A stretch of DNA of 64,000 nt from Anaerolineales bacterium UBA2181. GTDB taxonomy: Bacteria; Chloroflexota; Anaerolineae; Promineifilales; UBA4811. Below the pieces are notes generated by a model. The model was not told the DNA's origin. It made no database searches and worked only from the letters and a program-made list of their open reading frames with translations. Below are positions 1-8,568 of this stretch, one piece after another (position 1 is the first letter of the stretch; the number at the start of each line of letters is the position of its first letter). The DNA lies in the NCBI GenBank assembly GCA_002328075.1, contig DCVT01000011.1, positions 67,636 to 131,635 of the forward strand, read 5' to 3'. The position numbers and the translations under genes are program-made.

Positions 1-661
1 GTTTCAGGTGGCGGACCAGCAAAGCAAAATCGTGATACATGCGGTAGGTGCCGCGCAAATCGGCCCCGGGTTCACGAGAGCTGACCCGGATGACGCTTTT
101 CTGCTGAAGTAGGGGACGAATCCGCGCCCGTAAATCAGCGTTGTCGCTGACAATCTCCGCCACAATGTCGCGCGCACCGGCCCAGGCGTCGGCCGCGGTA
201 GGCACGTCCTGATGGAGGTAAGGGGCTGCCACCTTGTCCAGCGGAGGAAGGTGCGACGGCTGATCCAAAATACGTTGCGCCAGCGGCTCGAGTCCTCGCT
301 CCCGTGCCACCCAAGCCCGCGTGCGGCGCTTGGGTCGGTAAGGAAGATAGAGGTCCTCCAGAGCAGTGGCCGTATCGGCGGATAGGATGGCTTTTTCAAG
401 GTCCGGGGTCAGTTTCCCCTGCTCATGCACCGATCGGAGAATAGTATCGCGCCGCTCGTCCAGCGAGCGGCGCCGGGCAACCTCCTCGCTGATCTGGCGA
501 AGCTGCACCTCATCCAACCCGCCCGTCAACTCTTTGCGGTAGCGGGCGATGAAAGGGATGGTGTTTCCCTGGTCGAGCAACGCAATCGCGGTTGTGGCTT
601 GTTCCACGCGAACCTGGGCAACACGTGCAATGATCTCCGAGTGTGACATGGTGGGCATCAT
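1..661 (-). CDS. tex: Tex-type transcription accessory protein, N-terminal part (cut by window start)
   Basis: Translating the minus strand from the ATG at 661 gives an open frame to the window edge (220 codons). It contains two strings I recognise from the Tex N-terminal region, IPFIARYRKELTGGLDE and LEDLYLPYRPKRRTRA. Tex is a cytoplasmic nucleic-acid-binding protein with helix-hairpin-helix and S1 domains in its missing C-terminal half; its exact role in transcription is not well settled. The ATG at 661 overlaps the truD stop as ATGA, and an AAGGA lies 8 bases upstream, so translational coupling to truD is likely. In-frame ATGs at 658 and 649 are alternative starts. The gene continues beyond base 1. 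Confidence 0.9.
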   Translation of the reverse strand, partial: MMPTMSHSEIIARVAQVRVEQATTAIALLDQGNTIPFIARYRKELTGGLDEVQLRQISEEVARRRSLDERRDTILRSVHEQGKLTPDLEKAILSADTATALEDLYLPYRPKRRTRAWVARERGLEPLAQRILDQPSHLPPLDKVAAPYLHQDVPTAADAWAGARDIVAEIVSDNADLRARIRPLLQQKSVIRVSSREPGADLRGTYRMYHDFALLVRHLK

Positions 662-1875
662 AGGATGGGTCCTTGGGCGTGGCAAGGGAGCCCGAGCAGA
701 CCGCCGTTAGCGGCTGTCCGCCAGGCGCATTCGACGACCAGCGTCGCATAACTGCCGGGCGGCAGCATAAAGCTGACCTCGATCTTCAGCCGACCGGCAA
801 AGCGCTCGTCATTCGCTGGAGGGACGACGCGCACCGTTTCTGGGAACAGCAACACCGCCCGGCTGTGGCGCGCGAGATAGGCGGATTTGAGAATCCGGGC
901 TTTGAGGTCGGAGAGGTTTACGTTCTTCTCGTCCAGTACAGCCTGAACTGCGTCCGCCAGGTCGCCCTGACCGTAGACTGCCCGATGATGCGGCATTGTC
1001 AGGAGTACCCGGTCCAACACTGGTGCCTCCCGGTACAGTGGCAGGCTGCTACCAGCGATCTCGATGAATGCGGCCGGATCCGAGTTGGCGGCGGCGAGCC
1101 GCCCGGAGATGTACCGAGCAACAACGCAATTCCACAGATAGCTTTGGTAGGCCTCCAACCAGAGGGAGAGTAGTCCTCGCGGAACCAGGTTCAACGCGCG
1201 GACGTAATCGTCCGGATGGTCGCGCAAGTAGGTGAGCAGGCTGCGGTAATTGGAGGGCTTGGGCGCGGCATCCATGAGCACATCCCATTGGCCCCAGTGT
1301 GCCTGCGCAACCTGCTTAAAGCGCTGAACCGACCCCGGGTCTCCCGGGAAGGTCACTGCCAGGTAGGCACGCACCGCTCGGGCGGAATCGCGGGCCAGAA
1401 TGTGGGCACCGATGAACCCGTCCTCCGGATGGTAGGAGCCGAATCGCTGATGGTGAAAATAGTTGGGCAGCCCGGACCCCTGGAGTTCGCTCAGCCGGAG
1501 GGCCAGCGGTGCGGCCTGCTGTGGCGTGAGGTCACGGATCATCAGGGAGAACCGGTTGCCGGCCAGGTCGGTTGGGCGGAGTGGACGGTCCATCCGGCCT
1601 GCTAAGGTGGCGCGGTACCCGGGTCCTTCGACTGCAGCTGGCATGCTGCCCGGTACGCTCAGGTATTGAACGACGTTGGCCCGCCGATCCTTCAGAGCCG
1701 CAAAGGCCACCGCTGATTGTCCGACGCCCAATTCGCTGGCCAAATGTGCTTGTACCTGGAATGTGGTCACATCGCGTTTGACCACGCGGTATACCGTATG
1801 GTCGCCGGTGCTAGCGAGCGGTGAGATGAGTATCTCCTCCACAGCAAAGTCGTCAATTGCTTGCTTTATCTGCAT
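658..1875 (-). CDS. truD: tRNA pseudouridine(13) synthase TruD
   Basis: TruD converts U13 of certain tRNAs to pseudouridine. The 405-residue protein starts MQIKQAIDDFAVEEI, resembling the family N-terminus, and contains AALKDRRA, the counterpart of the LKD(K/R)xA motif that carries the catalytic aspartate. A NYFHHQRFGS motif typical of TruD is also visible. An upstream in-frame ATG at 1911 would add 12 residues. I chose 1875 because a good -35/-10 pair sits directly before it, with the -10 ending seven bases upstream of the A, which leaves no room for a leader. The gene is translationally coupled to tex downstream. Confidence 0.93.
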   Translation of the reverse strand: MQIKQAIDDFAVEEILISPLASTGDHTVYRVVKRDVTTFQVQAHLASELGVGQSAVAFAALKDRRANVVQYLSVPGSMPAAVEGPGYRATLAGRMDRPLRPTDLAGNRFSLMIRDLTPQQAAPLALRLSELQGSGLPNYFHHQRFGSYHPEDGFIGAHILARDSARAVRAYLAVTFPGDPGSVQRFKQVAQAHWGQWDVLMDAAPKPSNYRSLLTYLRDHPDDYVRALNLVPRGLLSLWLEAYQSYLWNCVVARYISGRLAAANSDPAAFIEIAGSSLPLYREAPVLDRVLLTMPHHRAVYGQGDLADAVQAVLDEKNVNLSDLKARILKSAYLARHSRAVLLFPETVRVVPPANDERFAGRLKIEVSFMLPPGSYATLVVECAWRTAANGGLLGLPCHAQGPIL

Positions 1876-1882
1876 ACGTGCG

Positions 1883-1911
1883 ATGGTATCAGAGCACCCG
1901 GCAGGCGTCAA
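1883..1911 (-). promoter_or_regulatory. Promoter of truD (probably leaderless transcript)
   Basis: On the minus strand, TTGACG (1906-1911) and TACCAT (1883-1888) are separated by 17 bases. The expected transcription start coincides with the ATG at 1875, so the mRNA would have no or almost no 5' leader. No convincing Shine-Dalgarno sequence precedes that ATG. Confidence 0.6.
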
Positions 1912-2000
1912 AAAACGGCGAGCACGTCCGTGTTGACGGTGGGGCGGCCCCGGTTACAATAGGCCAAGCCGCATGGCGGCTGAGCAGGAGGTGCAGGGTC

Positions 2001-2672
2001 GTGATCAAGGCGGTGGTGTTCGACCTGGACGGTTTGCTGGTTGATAGCGAACCATTGGCCAAGCAATCGTGGTCTGCAGTGCTGGTCAAGTACGGACGTG
2101 CCATGGATGCGGCGACGGCCGAAGCCACATTTGGACTGCGGCTGGACGATAGCGCCCGTCTGATCCAAGAACGGTTTGGCATACCAGCTCCTGCCCAGCA
2201 GTTGGCGGAGGAAAGACATCAGATGGTGCTCTCGATGTTGGAGGAGTTGCGCCCTATGCCTGGGCTGTTGGACATGTTGCGCGCGGTGGATGACCGCGGT
2301 TTGCGGCGGGCGGTTGCGACCTCCAGTGGGAGCCGATACGCTCCGGCTGCCCTGCACGCGGTAGGGGCGGCCGACGGCTTTGCCGCAATCATCACGGGCG
2401 ACATGGTGAATCAAGGAAAACCGGCGCCGGACGTGTACCTGGCGGCGGCCAACGCTATGCAACTGGCTCCCGACGAATGTCTGGCGGTCGAGGACTCGCC
2501 CAATGGCGTGCAATCTGCCTGTGAGGCCGGAATGATTTGCGTGGCAATTCCTAACCACCTGACCGTCCGCCTGGACCTGAGTGCCGCCCACTGGAGGTTC
2601 ACCTCCCTGGAAGTCCTCGCCGCCAATCTGGATAGTGTGCTGGCGGTGCATGGCGCATCCCCTGCGGAATGA
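2001..2672 (+). CDS. HAD-superfamily phosphatase/phosphomutase-like hydrolase
   Basis: A 223-residue HAD hydrolase. Motif I is FDLDGLLVDSEP near the N-terminus, motif II is the ATSSGSR region, and the conserved lysine/acid region reads GKPAPDVYLAAA followed by VEDSPNGVQSA. This is the beta-phosphoglucomutase/phosphoglycolate-phosphatase-like layout with an alpha-helical cap between motifs I and II; the substrate cannot be assigned. I chose the GTG at 2001 because AGGAGGT lies 8 bases upstream and the protein then begins right before motif I; the longer open frame from 1857 would run into the truD promoter. A small GC-rich inverted repeat follows the stop. Confidence 0.85.
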   Translation: MIKAVVFDLDGLLVDSEPLAKQSWSAVLVKYGRAMDAATAEATFGLRLDDSARLIQERFGIPAPAQQLAEERHQMVLSMLEELRPMPGLLDMLRAVDDRGLRRAVATSSGSRYAPAALHAVGAADGFAAIITGDMVNQGKPAPDVYLAAANAMQLAPDECLAVEDSPNGVQSACEAGMICVAIPNHLTVRLDLSAAHWRFTSLEVLAANLDSVLAVHGASPAE

Positions 2673-2799
2673 CTGGCCCTCGGGCCTTGGGGCCGGCGTC
2701 CTCTGAATGCCCTGCAACCTGGCACGGTGTGTGCGACCAACAGGGTTGAGAGTTTGCAGAACCGCAACGTGCGGTGAATAGGAACACGGGTGAACGGAC

Positions 2800-5028
2800 A
2801 TGGAGCTTGAGGCGACCTTTGGATATCTGTATTGGCAGGAGGACAAACGACGCAAAGAAGCGCCGCCGGGTGTCGCTGTAGAGCGATCAGTTCCGCGTGC
2901 AGCGCGGGGCCGTGACCGGGACCTGCTCTTTGTTCACTTTACCTTAGCTAGCCGGCTCTCGCCTCCTGGGGCGCTTTACCGGGACCTCGTGGGAGCGCTT
3001 GGGGCTGCATACTACTCGAGTTCAGGGAGCGTGACTGCCGCGCTGCGGCAGGCGGTTCGGGCCGCAAATGAGCACCTGATGGCCTACAACTTGCAGGTGG
3101 AGGGTTTGAACAAGCAGCAAGGGTCCCTCACGTGCGCCGTACTGCGGGATGAGGAGCTCTTTCTGGCCCAGGCCGGGACTGCGTTGGGGTTTGTCACCCA
3201 TCAAGGCGAGATTGAGCGCCTGCCACCTGCACCGCCCGGGCATGCGATTCCGCTGGGTGTCGGTTATGGTGTAGACACCCGGTTTTACCACAGTTGGGTC
3301 ACTCCGGGAGACGTGCTGCTCCTGGCCGAACCGGCATTTGTGAGCCAGCCAGACTCGGCCATCGCCGGGGCCGTCACGTACCAAGGGGTAGAAACTGGCC
3401 TGAAGAAGCTGGAACAGCTCTGCCAGGAGTCTGGAGTGCGCCAGGCGCGGCTGCTCTTTGTCGAATTCTCGGCCGCGGTTGCGCCAGTTGCCGAGACCTA
3501 CACAGCGGGACGATCCCATCAACCGGCAGAACAGGCCCCGTCGGTGGGTGCGGCAAGGCGTTGCGAGCTGACCAGAGCACCCACACCAGATGTCCGGACG
3601 GCCTCTGCATCGCGATCCGACGAGGGCGATCTGGCGCCAGCACCGGCGCCGTCCGGTGCGGTGGTGTACGAGGTGGATTCCACGGCACCGTCGGTCGATG
3701 TGGAACGACGGGCGCGCCGAGCAGCGTCCGGGATTGCACGGCGAGCTGCCAGGCTGGCCGGTGGAGCCAGCCGACTGGTGGAGCGGTTGACCGAGCCTTC
3801 GGCTCCGGCGGGCCAGGCAGTTCCGCGAGACCATGGCCCGTCGCCGATGACGTTGGGTCTCCTGGCGGTTCTCATACCGGTTCTGGTGGCATTGGTTGCC
3901 GTAGCGGTCTACTGGCAGCGCGGCCAAATGAGCCAATTTCAAGACTTGGTGCGACTGATGGAAAGCGAAAGTGACCTGGCCATAGCTGGAGGTCGCGAGG
4001 ATGCGCGGCCACATTGGGATGAGGTCATTCGGGTCGCGGACCAAGCGCTCCTAATTCGACCAGGGAATAGCGCAGTGCAGCAATACCGCGACCAAGCGCT
4101 GGGAAAACTGGACGTCTTGAACGAAGTCACTCGGCTTGCCGTCAACACGTTGTATCAATATCAGAGTGCCGGCCGATTGTCGGCTCTCGCGGTCAACAGC
4201 CTGAACATCTTTGCGCTGGATACCGGGTTTGACTATGTGTACCGGCATCGGCTCGCGGACCCGAGGGGGCCCTTGGACGACCGGTCGCCTGAGACGGTGC
4301 TTTTCAAGACGCAGGGGGTAGGCGGTCGTGCCGTGGGCGAGTTGGTGGATCTGGCCTGGTATGCCAAGAGCGGACAGAACCGGGCTGACACAGTAGCTAT
4401 GCTCGATTCATCGGGCATCCTGCTTATGTACCAGCCCTCCCTGGGGACGTTGCTTTCGATTGAACTGAGCCTGCCGCCGGCTTGGGAGACGCCAATTGCT
4501 TCAGCTGTGTACGGCGACAACTATTATGTGTTGGACACTGGAGCGCGGCAGATCTGGCGGTTTGGGCCACGCCAGGAGGGCGGCCCGGGTGAAGCGCAAC
4601 CTTACCCCTTTCGCGACAATCAGGATTCGGACCCGTTCAACGATGTGGACCTGAGCCAGATGGTGGACCTGGCGATCGATCGAGATGGCAATCTGTATCT
4701 CTTGCACAGCGCCGGACAGGTGCTCAAGTTCTTTGGGGGTGAGCGGAAACCGTTTGCACTGACCGATCTGAGAGAACCGCTGGTAGCACCGGCCGCCGTG
4801 TACTGCAGTGTGTCCGGTCTCAACCCGTTCTTCTACATTGCTGATCCTGGCTCAGCGCGGGTTGTTCAGACAACCCAGCAGGGGCTCTTTGTCGCCCAAT
4901 ACCAGGCAAGACGGACGGGTGACACGGACCCGTTTGCGGAAATCACTGACGTGTTTGTACAGGAGACACCTGATTTCATTCTGTACGCCACGGCCGGCGA
5001 CAGGCTGCTGGTTGCTCACCTGGACTGA
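2800..5028 (+). CDS. Membrane protein with PP2C-like N-terminus and extracytoplasmic beta-propeller-like C-terminus
   Basis: A 742-residue protein of unknown function. Residues about 1-230 resemble a degenerate PP2C-type phosphatase (features such as GSLTCAVLRDEELFLAQAGT and the PGDVLLLAEP stretch), but I do not see a full set of metal-binding aspartates. A Pro/Ala/Arg-rich linker follows. One transmembrane helix (about 350-372, MTLGLLAVLIPVLVALVAVA) separates this from a C-terminal part with repeated beta-strand patterns such as DLAIDRDGNLYLLHSAGQV and GSARVVQTTQQG, suggestive of NHL-like propeller blades. The predicted topology puts the phosphatase-like part in the cytoplasm and the propeller outside. 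The ribosome binding site is weak. Function: not known. Confidence 0.75.
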   Translation: MELEATFGYLYWQEDKRRKEAPPGVAVERSVPRAARGRDRDLLFVHFTLASRLSPPGALYRDLVGALGAAYYSSSGSVTAALRQAVRAANEHLMAYNLQVEGLNKQQGSLTCAVLRDEELFLAQAGTALGFVTHQGEIERLPPAPPGHAIPLGVGYGVDTRFYHSWVTPGDVLLLAEPAFVSQPDSAIAGAVTYQGVETGLKKLEQLCQESGVRQARLLFVEFSAAVAPVAETYTAGRSHQPAEQAPSVGAARRCELTRAPTPDVRTASASRSDEGDLAPAPAPSGAVVYEVDSTAPSVDVERRARRAASGIARRAARLAGGASRLVERLTEPSAPAGQAVPRDHGPSPMTLGLLAVLIPVLVALVAVAVYWQRGQMSQFQDLVRLMESESDLAIAGGREDARPHWDEVIRVADQALLIRPGNSAVQQYRDQALGKLDVLNEVTRLAVNTLYQYQSAGRLSALAVNSLNIFALDTGFDYVYRHRLADPRGPLDDRSPETVLFKTQGVGGRAVGELVDLAWYAKSGQNRADTVAMLDSSGILLMYQPSLGTLLSIELSLPPAWETPIASAVYGDNYYVLDTGARQIWRFGPRQEGGPGEAQPYPFRDNQDSDPFNDVDLSQMVDLAIDRDGNLYLLHSAGQVLKFFGGERKPFALTDLREPLVAPAAVYCSVSGLNPFFYIADPGSARVVQTTQQGLFVAQYQARRTGDTDPFAEITDVFVQETPDFILYATAGDRLLVAHLD

Positions 5029-5105
5029 GTTGGTGTGATCGCCAACTCGGTTGGATGTCGTAGGCAACGTGTCGGCCGATCGGCGGCATCTCAGTCTCGC
5101 CTCTA

Positions 5106-5133
5106 TTGATCGCCAAACGGAGTGCGGTATAAT
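5106..5133 (+). promoter_or_regulatory. Promoter of the LCP gene
   Basis: TTGATC (5106-5111), a 16-base spacer and a consensus TATAAT (5128-5133) lie in the gap between the upstream stop and the LCP start at 5189. The leader would be about 50 bases. Its purine-rich AAGGGAG lies 16 bases before the ATG, further than usual. Confidence 0.6.
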
Positions 5134-5188
5134 CGGTGCCGGTGGCGATCTGGCGTTGCATCGGTAAGGGAGAGATACACTACCTCAC

Positions 5189-6652
5189 ATGAACAGAACC
5201 CAGAGGCAGTCTCATACGGTTGTGCGATCTGCGTCGAGTGCGCGCGGGGTGACGTTACCTATCTGGTCCATTGCGCTCATTGGCGTTGTTTTCCTGGCGG
5301 TCGCGGTGTTCGCCGGCGTGATCCTCTTTCGGGTCGTTGAGGAATTCGTGGCGACCAGCCCGTTTGCGGTGGCCACGGCGCCTCCAACCGGCGGCATTGC
5401 GGAGGCCGGCCAAATCGAGTCGGCGGCAATCCCCGGAGAGACGAGAGTCGCGAACGAGCCCGCGTCCAGCTCGGATCCTGGAACGCTGCCCAGCGGATTG
5501 GTCCCCCGAGACCGGGTCAACGTGCTGTTGTTGGGAATCGATCAGCCATGCGAGTTTGTTGAGGAGCCGTACCGTTCTGACACGCTCATTCTCTTTACAG
5601 TGGACCCGATCGCCCGGACGGCCGGCATGATCTCCATTCCGCGTGATCTTTGGGTTCCCATACCCGGTTTCGGCACCAATCGTATCAACACCGCCTATCG
5701 GACGGGAATCCTGAACGAATACCCGGGAGGGGGACCTGCGCTGGCGGCGGCGACGGTAGAGTACAACCTGGGCGTTCATATTCATCATTACATAACCGTG
5801 AACTATGATGGTTTTGTCCAGGCGGTGGATCTGATCAATGGGATAGACATAGACGTTACCGAACCAATCAACGACCCGGACTATCCCGACCGCTGTTACG
5901 GGTACGATCCATTCTATCTTCGGGCGGGGCATCACTCGATGGATGGGCAGTTGGCGTTGAAATTTGCCCGGACAAGAGCCACGTTGGGGGCGGATATCGA
6001 TCGGGTTGGCCGCCAGCAGCAGGTGATCATGGCCGCTTTGGAAAAGGTGAAAAACCAAAAGCTGCTTCTGCTTCCCCGAGCTCCGGAACTCTGGAACACC
6101 TTTGCCCGGAACGTCACTACGGACATGACCTACCAGGAGGCCATCGGTCTGGCGACCGTCGCTCAGGACATTCCCCTGGACCAGTTTCAGAACCTGGTCA
6201 TCGGTTACAGCTGCGTTCAGGATTACACTGCACCCGACGGCGCACGGGTGTTGGTGCCGATCCGGGAAAAGATACGCGAGTTGATAGCCACTCTGTTTTC
6301 GCCTTCGGTGGGAGGTGTCCCGATTTCTGAACCAGCCGATCCGGAGGAGTTGATGCGATCAGAGGCAGCTCGGATTCTGGTTCTGAACGGCACCTGGACT
6401 GCCGGTTTGGCCTCGAGTACTTCGCAATTCCTGCAATCCAAAGGGTTGACGGTGGTCGGGGTCGGCGACTCCGAGGATAAGGACCTCCAATACACCGAGA
6501 TCATTGACTACGGTGGCAAACCGGGCACGGTCGATTATTTGGCCCAGATCATGGGCATCCCAGCCGGTCGCATCTATGGTGGCACCAATCCGGATGGTGA
6601 CTATGACGTCAAACTGCTCATCGGAGCGGATTGGCGCATAACCTCCGAGTAA
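5189..6652 (+). CDS. LytR-CpsA-Psr (LCP) family cell-wall polymer transferase
   Basis: LCP proteins move lipid-linked glycopolymers onto peptidoglycan (or onto other acceptors) on the outer face of the membrane. This 487-residue protein has a transmembrane helix at about 24-50. The LCP domain starts near 108 (NVLLLGIDQ), with the conserved RSDTLILFTVD, SIPRDLWVPIPG, NRINTAY and FARTRATLGADIDRVGRQQ blocks; the arginines and aspartates of these blocks form the pyrophosphate-lipid site in characterised members. A LytR_C-like domain follows at about 394-480 (RILVLNGTWTAGLA). Residues 55-105 are a Pro/Ala/Ser-rich linker. It has its own promoter and stands before two secreted lipoproteins. Confidence 0.92.
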   Translation: MNRTQRQSHTVVRSASSARGVTLPIWSIALIGVVFLAVAVFAGVILFRVVEEFVATSPFAVATAPPTGGIAEAGQIESAAIPGETRVANEPASSSDPGTLPSGLVPRDRVNVLLLGIDQPCEFVEEPYRSDTLILFTVDPIARTAGMISIPRDLWVPIPGFGTNRINTAYRTGILNEYPGGGPALAAATVEYNLGVHIHHYITVNYDGFVQAVDLINGIDIDVTEPINDPDYPDRCYGYDPFYLRAGHHSMDGQLALKFARTRATLGADIDRVGRQQQVIMAALEKVKNQKLLLLPRAPELWNTFARNVTTDMTYQEAIGLATVAQDIPLDQFQNLVIGYSCVQDYTAPDGARVLVPIREKIRELIATLFSPSVGGVPISEPADPEELMRSEAARILVLNGTWTAGLASSTSQFLQSKGLTVVGVGDSEDKDLQYTEIIDYGGKPGTVDYLAQIMGIPAGRIYGGTNPDGDYDVKLLIGADWRITSE

Positions 6653-6665
6653 GGGTCGGCTCCTA

Positions 6666-6694
6666 TTGCCTCTTTTTCAGCCTTGTGGTAGATT
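6666..6694 (+). promoter_or_regulatory. Possible promoter of the PPC-repeat lipoprotein gene
   Basis: TTGCCT (6666-6671), 17 bases, then TAGATT (6689-6694), in the gap after the LCP stop. The match is moderate; co-transcription with the LCP gene is also possible. Confidence 0.35.
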
Positions 6695-6744
6695 CGCCAC
6701 ACTGGGCGCAGCGCGCTATTGATCTCGTTGATCAGGAGGATGAC

Positions 6745-8514
6745 ATGAAACGTGCTTGGGGATATTCAATCCTTTTTGTGTTGATGCTGGCGCTGGGCAG
6801 TCTGGCCTGCAACCTTGGGGCGCAAGAACAGCCGACGGCCACTCCTTCGCCCACGATAGCGCCGACCGCGACGCTTGTTCCCACACCTACGATGACCCCT
6901 CCGCCTCCTACTAATACGCCCGAACCGTCGCCGACGGTGGTGCCGACTGCCACGGAGAGTCCGGCCGGCGTCTCCACACGTGTGCGTGAAGACTTTGTCA
7001 GCGTGGAGCATCCGGATATGGGAGTCCGCCTCGCCTATCCGAAGGAATGGAGCTACGATGGCTCGTTCTATATGACTCTGACCAGTTCGCAAGATCTTGA
7101 GGCACTGAATGGTGGGGGGTTGCCCGACGCGTTGATCGTGTTTGTGATGGGTGCCCAGCCGGAGGAATTGGGTCTGGACACGGAATCGCCAGAAGAGATG
7201 CTGGGCGAGTTCGACGCGGACGCCGAGTTCACGGTGGTGGCGGGACCGACGCCAACCGAAATCAACGGCGTTCCGGTCCAACTGGTGGAGTATGAGGCGC
7301 TGATGAGCATTGGGAAGCCAGGTCGGGGCAAAATTGCGACTTTCAACAGCGGGGACTGGGCGGCCGTGTTGATCGCAATAGCTCCTGCGGACCTGTGGGA
7401 GGAATTCGCGGCGGACGTGGATGCCGTCATCGAGTCGGTTGAGATCTTTGAGGGAGCGGGGTGGGGTGATTGGAGCTACCCGGCGCCTGAAGGTGTCTAT
7501 CGCGGCAACCTGGCACCGAACGACCTGGTGGAGGACGAGTTCGCGCCGGCCGAGGCCCATTCCTGGCGGATTGAGGGGTATATGGGCATCTACCTAACGG
7601 CCGTCCTCACTCCGGCCGGTACCGAGATGGATGTAAAGATGACGCTGGTGGACCCGGAGGGACGCGTGCTGTTGGACATGGACCATGGGTTCTCTGGAGA
7701 GCCTGAAGTGATCGCCAATTACCTGCTGCCGGTTGACGGCGAGTACGAATTGGTCGTCGCCGAATACTATGGCGCCGGAGGGGGCTATTCCTTGCAGCTG
7801 GACCTGAGCGATGAGATGAAGGTGGTCGTCCCGCCCGGCGCGGAAGAAATGGGTCCGATTTTCCTGGGCGAACCGGAGACTGGAACTCTGGCGGAGGGGC
7901 AAAGCCACGCCTGGACGATCCGCATGAATGCTGGCGATGCCATCGACCTGTTGGTCACCCCGTTGGACAAGGAGATGGACCTGACGGTCTCGGTCTATGC
8001 GCCAGATGGCAGTCTTGTCCTGGACCGGTACGACGGCGCCTTTTCCGGCGAACCAGAGCTGGTGGAGGCCGTGTACCTGCAGGCGGATGGAGTCTACCTC
8101 ATTTTGGTGAAAGAGTACTGGGATGCGCCCGGAGACTATACCCTGCTGGTGACCGAGGGCGTGGCGGCGCCAGGAGCGGGTGCCGGCGCAACCGTCGCGA
8201 TGGGCCCGATCGCCTACGGAGAGACCCGAGATTCCCGGCTGGAAAATGGGCCAATGATTCACGAATGGGTGTTTGCCGGTGCCTCCGGCGACACAATCAC
8301 CATCATCGCTCAACCTGGCACGGCCGCCGGGGATCTGGTTCTGGTCCTCATAGACCCAAGTGGTAGCACGGTGTTTGACCTGGACGAAACTGGCGGTGGC
8401 GAGGCGGAGCGGATAACCAGCTACCGGCTTACCAAAACAGGCAGCTATGTCATCCAGGTGCGCGAGTGGTGGGAGGAGGCGACCGGGTATTCGATCTCGA
8501 TCCAGACCAAGTAG
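6745..8514 (+). CDS. Secreted lipoprotein with Thr/Pro linker and repeated pre-peptidase-like beta domains
   Basis: A 589-residue lipoprotein. The signal peptide ends in the lipobox LGSLAC, with the lipidated Cys at residue 22, followed by a Thr/Pro-rich linker (to about 78). Residues about 82-240 form a domain of unknown type (VEHPDMGVRLAYPKEW). Three repeats follow, each with a block like MDVKMTLVDPEGRVL or MDLTVSVYAPDGSLV, then GEPE and YELVV/YLILVKEY/YVIQVREW; this pattern resembles bacterial pre-peptidase C-terminal (PPC) beta-sandwich domains. I placed the start at 6745, where AGGAGG lies 5 bases upstream and the signal peptide begins cleanly; the open frame extends further upstream. 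It is probably paired with the protease lipoprotein downstream. Confidence 0.82.
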   Translation: MKRAWGYSILFVLMLALGSLACNLGAQEQPTATPSPTIAPTATLVPTPTMTPPPPTNTPEPSPTVVPTATESPAGVSTRVREDFVSVEHPDMGVRLAYPKEWSYDGSFYMTLTSSQDLEALNGGGLPDALIVFVMGAQPEELGLDTESPEEMLGEFDADAEFTVVAGPTPTEINGVPVQLVEYEALMSIGKPGRGKIATFNSGDWAAVLIAIAPADLWEEFAADVDAVIESVEIFEGAGWGDWSYPAPEGVYRGNLAPNDLVEDEFAPAEAHSWRIEGYMGIYLTAVLTPAGTEMDVKMTLVDPEGRVLLDMDHGFSGEPEVIANYLLPVDGEYELVVAEYYGAGGGYSLQLDLSDEMKVVVPPGAEEMGPIFLGEPETGTLAEGQSHAWTIRMNAGDAIDLLVTPLDKEMDLTVSVYAPDGSLVLDRYDGAFSGEPELVEAVYLQADGVYLILVKEYWDAPGDYTLLVTEGVAAPGAGAGATVAMGPIAYGETRDSRLENGPMIHEWVFAGASGDTITIIAQPGTAAGDLVLVLIDPSGSTVFDLDETGGGEAERITSYRLTKTGSYVIQVREWWEEATGYSISIQTK

Positions 8515-8568
8515 CCGTCCATCTGTTTCGCAGTTCAATCCGGTTTTCAACAGTTAGGAGAAAGAGGC

